DNA from: Clostridiaceae bacterium
GTDB taxonomy: Bacteria; Bacillota; Clostridia; Monoglobales; Firm-18
NCBI GenBank assembly: GCA_012511915.1
Contig: JAAZFB010000446.1
Coordinates: 1-10,160 of the forward strand
DNA: 10,160 nucleotides
Direction: 5' to 3'
Made by a program: the position numbers and the translations under genes. Positions 6,032 through 10,160 of this stretch are shown here, one piece after another. Numbering within the stretch: position 1 is the first letter of the stretch; every line of letters begins with the position of its first letter. Under the pieces are notes generated by a model. The model was given only the letters and a program-made list of their open reading frames with translations, made no database searches and was not told the DNA's origin.

Positions 6032-7075
6032 ATGAAAAAACGTATAACGAAAAGCCTTAAGTTTAATGAATTTGGAGAGCAGCTGCGTGCAATAGCTGAA
6101 ATCGAGCGACCGGGCGGCAGTATTGATACAAGACTTATAAATAGTGCAGCCGGAGCAAGTGAAGGAGTAATGTCAGATGGTGGATACCTTGTTCAGCAGG
6201 ATTTTGCATCCGATCTTCTTAAGAGTGTCTATGAGGGTGGCGACCTTCTTTCAAAAGTGACCAACATACCTATATCGACAAAGTCTAACTCGCTCAAAAT
6301 AAATTTAGTTGATGAGGTGAGCAGAGAAGATGGTTACCGATGGGGAGGCGTACAAGTTTACTGGGAAAAAGAAGCAGGAAAAATCTCGGAAAGCAAGCCT
6401 AAATTCAAGCAGCTTACACTTACCTTAGGAAAGTTAACAGGTCTTTGTTATGCAACAGATGAACTATTAGAAGATGTATCCGCGCTGGGGAGTGTTATTC
6501 ATGCTGCCTTTTCAGATGAATTTATTTTTAAACTTGAAGATGCCATACTTAGGGGTAGTGGTGCAGGCGAGCCATTAGGTATTTTAAACAGCGATGCTCT
6601 CGCAGTTGTCAGCAAGGAATCTGGACAGACAGACATAATTTGTGTGGAAAACCTTCTTAAAATGCTTGCATCTTGTTATGACAAATACGGCCGGGCAGAA
6701 TGGTATATAAATGGTGAATTGCGACCATATCTGTATAAATTGAAAATCGGAGATACTCCTGTTTATTTACCTAACAATTCGATTGCAGGTGCTCCATTTG
6801 GCATTTTACTGGGGAAACCCGTCAACTTTATTGAGCAAGCTTCTGCACCGGGAGATGTTGGAGATATTCTCCTTGCAGACATGAAGGAATACATAATAAC
6901 AGATAAGTCCAATATTAAAGCACAATCATCAATTCATGTGCGCTTTATATATGATGAAACTGCATTTAAATTTGTTTACCGAGTAGATGGTATGCCAAAG
7001 TGGAACTCAACTATTACACCATATAAAGGCTCCCTTGTAAAATCTCCTTTTGTTGCATTGGAAGCGAGAATATGA
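6032..7075 (+). CDS. HK97-fold phage major capsid protein
   Basis: The 347-aa product matches the HK97-type major capsid family in the segment beginning about residue 43 (SEGVMSDGGYLVQQDFASDL). This is the usual start of the mature fold, with GGYLV leading into the N-arm. Further family signs are the TxxxNSLKI strand, LRGSGAGEPLGILN (about 178-191) with the conserved GxGxxxPxGIL loop, and ADMKEYIITDKS near 287-298 followed by a FRxDG-like VYRVDGMP. The part before the mature fold is only about 45 residues, so the long N-terminal delta (scaffold) domain of HK97 itself is absent. Short-arm variants are known in Clostridia phages. GAAAGGG precedes the ATG by 10 nt. The protein would build the procapsid shell. 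Its usual upstream partners, portal and protease, are instead downstream here. Confidence 0.95.
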   Translation: MKKRITKSLKFNEFGEQLRAIAEIERPGGSIDTRLINSAAGASEGVMSDGGYLVQQDFASDLLKSVYEGGDLLSKVTNIPISTKSNSLKINLVDEVSREDGYRWGGVQVYWEKEAGKISESKPKFKQLTLTLGKLTGLCYATDELLEDVSALGSVIHAAFSDEFIFKLEDAILRGSGAGEPLGILNSDALAVVSKESGQTDIICVENLLKMLASCYDKYGRAEWYINGELRPYLYKLKIGDTPVYLPNNSIAGAPFGILLGKPVNFIEQASAPGDVGDILLADMKEYIITDKSNIKAQSSIHVRFIYDETAFKFVYRVDGMPKWNSTITPYKGSLVKSPFVALEARI

Positions 7076-7103
7076 TGATTTCACCTATGAGGGAGGTCAT
7101 TTT

Positions 7104-7610
7104 ATGAAAAGTGATGATGTGTTCGGATTTGATGAATTAATCTCTGCTATGGATAAGGTATCCAAAAACTATCCCCGGAAAGCGGATGCGCTTCTTGTAG
7201 CACAAGGTAAGATTCTACAAAAGGAAGTAAAAGGAAATACTCCAGTGTTAAAGAGGCCACGAAAAGGAAGGACGGCGGGCGATCTTAAGAAAAGCTGGCG
7301 GTTCAAGGCTGTAAAAGAGTATAAAGGTGGATCTGTTAAGGTTGTAAGAGTTCAGTCTACGGCCCCTCATGCTCACCTAATTGAAGATGGGCATATGATA
7401 GTTACGACCCCTTACAGGCATGGGATACGCACGAAAACTGGCAGAGTTGATAAACTTAACAGTTTACAGCGAAAGATGAAGGGTGTAACTTTCCATGGAA
7501 AGACTAAAGGCGTTAAGATGCTCAGAAACTCAAAACAAAAAGTAACTCGCTCATTTTATAATGGTGTAGAAAAAATGCTTGATGAATTAACTGAAGATAT
7601 GGAAATATGA
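7104..7610 (+). CDS. HK97 gp10-family head-tail connector protein
   Basis: The product is 168 aa with the ATG at 7104 (GGGAGGTC 5 nt before it). Its order of features fits HK97 gp10-like connector or completion proteins: an N-terminal helical part, a GNTPVLKRPRKGRTAGDLKKSW segment (residues about 44-66), a VxSTAPHAHLIEDGH motif (about 84-98) typical of the family, and a C-terminal helix. Such proteins bind the portal vertex and link head to tail. It is highly basic in the middle (many K and R). It follows the capsid gene by 28 bp, as expected in a head operon. No tail genes follow. Confidence 0.85.
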   Translation: MKSDDVFGFDELISAMDKVSKNYPRKADALLVAQGKILQKEVKGNTPVLKRPRKGRTAGDLKKSWRFKAVKEYKGGSVKVVRVQSTAPHAHLIEDGHMIVTTPYRHGIRTKTGRVDKLNSLQRKMKGVTFHGKTKGVKMLRNSKQKVTRSFYNGVEKMLDELTEDMEI

Positions 7611-7730
7611 GTTTTCGTAGAGGAAGGGGGGCTTAAATCGCTAAATGGCGATAACACCAAGACCGCCGCTCCCCTTTCCGTGAAAATTCGCAAAAGTTTT
7701 AGGGGGGATAGGCCCCTCTCCGTTCATTAA
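7611..7730 (+). other. GC-rich, hairpin-rich spacer (possible RNA structure or gene remnant)
   Basis: This 120-bp stretch lies between the connector and the 69-aa gene. GGAAGGGG at 7622-7629 can pair with 7671-7679 (one bulged T) and encloses a perfect small hairpin ATCGC/GCGAT (7637-7641 and 7648-7652). A third hairpin pairs AGGGG at 7701-7705 with CCCCT at 7713-7717. One frame is open from 7611 to 7730 (part reads KTAAPLSVKIRKSF) but has no start codon. An ATG overlapping the connector stop gives only MSFRRGRGA. It may be a structured leader, a translational control element, or a remnant of a deleted packaging gene; I cannot choose. Confidence 0.4.
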
Positions 7731-7740
7731 GGAGGTAGTT

Positions 7741-7950
7741 ATGAGTAAATACAACAGAATTTTGCACGAATGGATAAAAAATTACGAAAAAAAAGATAGC
7801 TTAGCATTGGTAGGGAATTTAATTTATAAAGCTATGATTATTGGAGCAATACAGTATGCTGCAGCAACGGGCGATATTAGTAGAACAGAATGCAAGAAAT
7901 ATTCAAGGATGTTAGAAAAAATATATAACACAAAAGATAAACGTTTATAG
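7741..7950 (+). CDS. 69-aa hypothetical protein
   Basis: ATG at 7741 has a near-perfect ribosome site (AAGGAGGT, 5 nt). The product is lysine-rich and mostly helical by eye, with a short hydrophobic patch (LIYKAMIIGAIQYAAA, about 28-43) too polar for a sure membrane segment. I recognise no family. It sits between the spacer and the portal remnant, whose open frame begins inside its last codons. Confidence 0.7.
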   Translation: MSKYNRILHEWIKNYEKKDSLALVGNLIYKAMIIGAIQYAAATGDISRTECKKYSRMLEKIYNTKDKRL

Positions 7951-8072
7951 GGTCAATCTTTGATGATATACGAGAACTCGAAAATATGAATCCGGCGGGC
8001 GCTGAAAAAGGTGGTGATTTATACCACATGAACGGCAACATGATACCGTTGACCGGAAAACCGCAAGAGTAA
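7941..8072 (+). pseudogene. Phage portal protein, 3' remnant only
   Basis: The frame open from 7941 to the TAA at 8070-8072 encodes about 43 residues, including DDIRELENMNPAGAEKGGD and then NGNMIPLTG. This resembles the extreme C-terminus of HK97-type portal proteins (ExLNP, GGD, NxxNMxPL). The rest of the roughly 400-residue portal is missing: the frame is closed by a stop just upstream and is overlaid by the end of the 69-aa gene. There is no ribosome site at the only ATG (7986). Its place directly before the protease gene is the standard portal-protease order. This marks a deletion or recombination junction near 7940-7955. Identification rests on motif memory over a short stretch. Confidence 0.6.
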
Positions 8073-8105
8073 TAACGATATGCCTGAAAGGGGGTGACAC
8101 AAGCA

Positions 8106-8708
8106 ATGAAAAGAATAGGCATTAAAGGCACTATCGTCTCAAACAACAACAAATGGATATATGACTTGTTCGGGATTGATAGTGTGTGCCCGAAGGATGT
8201 GGAGGCTCAACTCTTGGAAGCTGCAGGAGAGCCAGTAACCGTTGAGGTAAACAGCGGTGGTGGCGAAGTAATAGCCGGAAGCGAAATTTATTATTTGCTT
8301 GCTACTTATGGCAACGATGTAACGGTCGACATTGTGGGGGTTGCAGGCAGCGCCGCAAGTTATCCTATAGCGGCAGGGAAAAAGGTTCGCATTATTCCTA
8401 CCGGAATGGTGATGATCCATAACGTGTCCGGCAGTGCCCGTGGCGATTACCATGTGATGGACAAAGAATCAAAAATCCTTCGCTCGTTCAACAAGGCGAT
8501 ATCAAACGCTTACAGGCTTAAAACAGGACTAAGTGAAGCGGAACTTTTGAATTTGATGGACAAAGAAACATGGATGCCAGCGCAGGATGCGCTTGAAAAA
8601 GGTTTCGTGGATGAAATCATCGGAGATGAAAACAATGTTCTCGGAGCATCTGCTCTCTATCCCCTAAAAAATAATAACCCTAAATTCTTAAAGGAGATGC
8701 TGATATGA
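8106..8708 (+). CDS. ClpP-like phage prohead protease
   Basis: The 200-aa serine protease has the ClpP fold. The likely catalytic triad is S82 in GVAGSAAS, H105 in MVMIHN, and D152 in MDKETW. VNSGGGEVIAGSEIYYLL (48-65) is the oxyanion/handle segment of the family, and ALEKGFVDEI (162-171) is the usual C-terminal signature. Phage members cleave scaffold and capsid N-arms during head maturation. ATG 8106 is chosen because GGGGGTGA ends 8 nt before it; a GTG at 8094 lies inside that ribosome site. Its stop overlaps the next ATG (ATGA), indicating translational coupling. The capsid gene, normally just downstream, is instead about 1 kb upstream. Confidence 0.92.
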   Translation: MKRIGIKGTIVSNNNKWIYDLFGIDSVCPKDVEAQLLEAAGEPVTVEVNSGGGEVIAGSEIYYLLATYGNDVTVDIVGVAGSAASYPIAAGKKVRIIPTGMVMIHNVSGSARGDYHVMDKESKILRSFNKAISNAYRLKTGLSEAELLNLMDKETWMPAQDALEKGFVDEIIGDENNVLGASALYPLKNNNPKFLKEMLI

Positions 8709-9148
8709 ATATAAAAATAGTGGCTGGGCCGCCGGGAGCGGGGAAAAATACATACGTTAATAAGCAATTTCAAAAAGGCGACATGATCATAGATTTAGAT
8801 AAAATATATGCGGCGATTTCAAATAATGATATGCATGAGCAAAAAGACGAACAACTCCTATCAATCGCTTTGGAATTACGAGAAGTCTTATACGAGAGGG
8901 TTAGACGGAGTAGAGGCCTTAAAACAGTTTGGGTTGTCGCTTGCTTACCAAATGGCCGGCGCAGGGAAATGCTTTCAAGACGATTGTGTGATGCTGAGGT
9001 TTATGTTTTAAAACCACCAATAACAACCACACTGGAAAGGGTGTCCCAAGACAAAACCCGAATATATCCAAAGGAATATGCAGAACGGATAGTTCATGAA
9101 TGGTATAGAGATTACTCACCATGCCGGAAAGATATAGTTGCTGAATAG
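8705..9148 (+). CDS. Small P-loop ATP-binding protein (AAA_33/kinase-like)
   Basis: The product is 147 aa. A P-loop GPPGAGKN sits at residues 8-15, followed by MIIDLDKI (27-34) with the second acidic pair typical of zeta-toxin or polynucleotide-kinase-like AAA_33 proteins. A helical lid rich in R (RRREMLSRR, 85-93) and a WYRDY tail follow. The residue after the P-loop lysine is N15 instead of S or T, which normally helps bind magnesium, so activity may be altered. Similar small ATPases are found in head or packaging clusters of Firmicutes phages. The ATG overlaps the protease stop, and AAGGAG lies 8 nt upstream. The substrate is unknown. Confidence 0.85.
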   Translation: MNIKIVAGPPGAGKNTYVNKQFQKGDMIIDLDKIYAAISNNDMHEQKDEQLLSIALELREVLYERVRRSRGLKTVWVVACLPNGRRREMLSRRLCDAEVYVLKPPITTTLERVSQDKTRIYPKEYAERIVHEWYRDYSPCRKDIVAE

Positions 9149-9180
9149 AGATAAGACGGAGCACCCCTCCGCCTTATCTC
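9148..9180. terminator. Bidirectional terminator between convergent genes
   Basis: Arms 9148-9161 and 9167-9180 pair over 14 bp with one mismatch around a 5-nt loop. The hairpin starts in the stop codon of the P-loop gene and holds the stop codon of the minus-strand repressor. No strong T-run follows on either side, so efficiency is uncertain. Confidence 0.7.
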
Positions 9181-9389
9181 TCCTCCTTCAGCGGAACATA
9201 TTCCAATATATCTGATGGCGCGCATTTGAGTTCCGTGCAAATCCTGTCGATAACATCAAGGTGTACATTTTCATCTCTTCCCATTTTGGAAATAGTGGCA
9301 GGTGACGCTTTAATTTTTATTCGCAAAGCTTCCTTTGTCATTTTCTGCTCGATTAGCTTAAACCAAAGCTTATTATACGAAAATGGCAT
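9174..9389 (-). CDS. Xre/Cro-type HTH repressor
   Basis: The 71-aa protein is a single helix-turn-helix domain of the Xre family (HTH_26, YozG-like). It opens with YNKLWFKLIEQKMTKEALR, has a recognition helix near 29-37 (SPATISKMG) and carries the family signature DENVHLDVIDRICTELKC at 39-56. GGAGGG lies 5 nt before the ATG. It has no separate dimerisation or cleavable domain, so it resembles Cro or small element regulators more than lambda CI. It faces a rightward operon across a 166-bp divergent control region with repeated sites and probably regulates both. Confidence 0.9.
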   Translation of the reverse strand: MPFSYNKLWFKLIEQKMTKEALRIKIKASPATISKMGRDENVHLDVIDRICTELKCAPSDILEYVPLKEER

Positions 9390-9423
9390 AAAAACCCTCC
9401 TTTGATTATTATTTTACAGGGCT

Positions 9424-9452
9424 ATTTTATCATACATTTTAATATAATACAA
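9424..9452 (-). promoter_or_regulatory. Promoter of the repressor gene
   Basis: On the minus strand, TTGTAT (9447-9452) and TAAAAT (9424-9429) are 17 bp apart. This would give a short leader before the repressor ATG at 9389. Confidence 0.7.
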
Positions 9453-9453
9453 G

Positions 9454-9528
9454 AGAATATCTACTCATTGTGTATATTTTTTATCAAAAGTATATTGACT
9501 TTATTCTATCAATATAGTAGAATATCTA
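9454..9528. promoter_or_regulatory. Repeated operator-like site AGAATATCTA in the divergent region
   Basis: The 10-mer AGAATATCTA occurs at 9454-9463, right beside the -35 box of the repressor promoter, and again at 9519-9528, covering the -10 box of the rightward promoter. The second copy sits in a near-palindrome, TAGAATATCTA. Placement on both promoters suggests binding by the 71-aa Xre protein. Binding is inferred. Confidence 0.6.
9495..9523 (+). promoter_or_regulatory. Rightward promoter of the small-gene operon
   Basis: TTGACT (9495-9500) and TAGAAT (9518-9523) are separated by 17 bp, close to consensus, with an AT-rich upstream stretch. It would start transcription near 9530, about 25 nt before the GTG start at 9556. 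Confidence 0.8.
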
Positions 9529-9555
9529 TAGAAAAACGAAAGGAGAGAATAAATC

Positions 9556-9747
9556 GTGGAAAAGAATTTAAAAGTAATTACAAATGCCAGCGACATTAAT
9601 TCTGAACTTATACCCGAAAGTGCAATTGAGAACCTCGCAAGGTATGTACTGAACATGGCCGACAAAATCATGAGCATGCCCGGAATGCAGGAAAAGTATG
9701 AGAAATGGAAAATGTCAAGAACAATAGACGCAATGAGAACAAGATAA
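9556..9747 (+). CDS. 63-aa hypothetical protein
   Basis: The GTG start at 9556 has AAAGGAGAG about 9 nt upstream and lies about 25 nt after the predicted start of transcription. The product (MEKNLKVITNASDINSELIPESA and on) is helical, ends in a basic RTIDAMRTR, and has no membrane segment or metal site. I recall similar short proteins at the head of element operons, but I cannot give a function. Confidence 0.75.
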   Translation: MEKNLKVITNASDINSELIPESAIENLARYVLNMADKIMSMPGMQEKYEKWKMSRTIDAMRTR

Positions 9748-9758
9748 ACGCAGAGTGA

Positions 9759-9774
9759 CACCGCTCCGGCGGTG
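9759..9774 (+). other. Small perfect hairpin in the intergenic spacer
   Basis: CACCGC and GCGGTG (6 bp, perfect) enclose a TCCG tetraloop between the 63-aa and 70-aa genes. It lacks a T-run, so it is not a terminator. It may stabilise or process the mRNA. A 10-codon frame (MRTGRRSQFR, from 9778) follows but has no ribosome site. Confidence 0.35.
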
Positions 9775-9842
9775 GTAATGCGAACAGGCAGACGGTCACA
9801 ATTCCGATAGCCACGCAGAAAATATAAGGAGGTATAGTAATA

Positions 9843-10055
9843 ATGGACAGGAGAACTTACAACACAATGATGGAAGGTTTGTTAGCCACAGCCATTGAGA
9901 AGCGCAACGTATTAGGTAAAGATGCCACAGCCGACATTAAAGCAATATTAAACATGGTGGATGACCTGCAGACTTTTTGGAACGGCGATGAAACCTTGAC
10001 GGCTTTTGATTGGGCATATGAAGTTGAAAAACTGGTAAAGGGGAATAAAGCATGA
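9843..10055 (+). CDS. 70-aa hypothetical protein
   Basis: ATG at 9843 follows AAGGAGGT by 8 nt. The protein is helical and acidic in the middle, with a WNGDETLTAFDWAYEVEKLV C-terminal part; no family is recognised. Its TGA overlaps the ATG of the next frame, so the two are translationally coupled. Confidence 0.75.
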   Translation: MDRRTYNTMMEGLLATAIEKRNVLGKDATADIKAILNMVDDLQTFWNGDETLTAFDWAYEVEKLVKGNKA

Positions 10056-10160
10056 AACGATACTATTTAACACAAAGACCGCCACGATAACTGAGCCGGG
10101 GAGGTTTCCCGGGCTGAAAGGATGGGAAGCACGAAAGAATGTCTATATACAGTATAGAAA
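10052..10160 (+). pseudogene. MKRYYLTQRPP-type small protein, apparently frameshifted, leaves the window
   Basis: ATG at 10052 overlaps the previous stop and has AAAGGGG as ribosome site. The frame reads MKRYYLTQRPPR and stops at 10088-10090. A -1 frame from 10084 is open to the window end and reads TEPGRFPG then LKGWEAR. Members of this family, as I remember them, go from RPP directly into a PGxxP segment, which the second frame supplies. A single-base deletion near 10079-10086 would explain it. Alternatively the 12-residue peptide is complete and the downstream frame is chance. A hairpin (about 10094-10115) lies within. Confidence 0.45.

Noticed and set aside
8139..9164. Minus-strand ORFs opposite the protease and P-loop genes
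   Set aside because: They are antisense to genes with clear motifs and have no ribosome sites.
1..10160. CRISPR array, insertion sequence or transposase
   Set aside because: No regularly spaced repeats of 25-40 bp, terminal inverted repeats or transposase/recombinase motifs were seen on either strand.

Overview
The window looks like the chromosome of a low-GC Gram-positive bacterium, most likely a member of the Clostridia (Bacillota). Ribosome binding sites are strong and of the GGAGG/GGTGG type, TTG and GTG starts are used freely, promoters are TTGACA/TATAAT-like, and every recognisable gene is of a type common in Firmicutes mobile elements. Most of the window is a mobile element inserted in a tRNA-Lys gene.

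Left boundary (1-430). On the minus strand there is the 3' half of a tRNA-Lys gene (anticodon loop to CCA), which is the scar left when an element integrates into a tRNA. It is followed by the tRNA's intrinsic terminator and then by the 5' end of a group II intron that runs out of the window. These three belong to the host side of the junction. Inside the element there is a 13-bp tandem repeat that looks like a pair of integrase arm sites. No integrase gene is in the window.

Replication and control (429-5250). A minus-strand zinc-finger protein of unknown role has its own promoter. Divergent from it are a small excisionase-like HTH protein and an 865-aa primase-helicase (CHC2 zinc finger, Toprim, P-loop ATPase). 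Just after the primase stop codon, short TTGTAA repeats at helical spacing flank an AT-rich stretch and recur inverted on its far side. This arrangement resembles the origin of phage-satellite islands. A gene of unknown function that appears to be frameshifted follows.

Capsid module (5248-9148). A complete sigma-70-type sigma factor sits 22 bp upstream of an HK97-fold major capsid gene. Then come an HK97 gp10-type connector, a hairpin-rich spacer, a 69-aa protein, the 3' remnant of a portal gene, a ClpP-like prohead protease and a small P-loop protein. Neither terminase nor tail genes are present, the portal is only a tail fragment, and protease and capsid genes are in reversed order compared with ordinary siphophages. 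The element is therefore either a decayed prophage or a capsid-carrying phage satellite; the window alone cannot decide.

Right-hand switch (9148-10160). A bidirectional terminator separates the capsid module from a minus-strand Xre/Cro-type repressor. The repressor and a rightward operon of small proteins are transcribed from divergent promoters, each carrying the same 10-bp element (probable operators). The last gene, of the MKRYYLTQRPP type, seems to be interrupted by a frameshift and leaves the window. This part may be the start of a second, differently controlled module or element.
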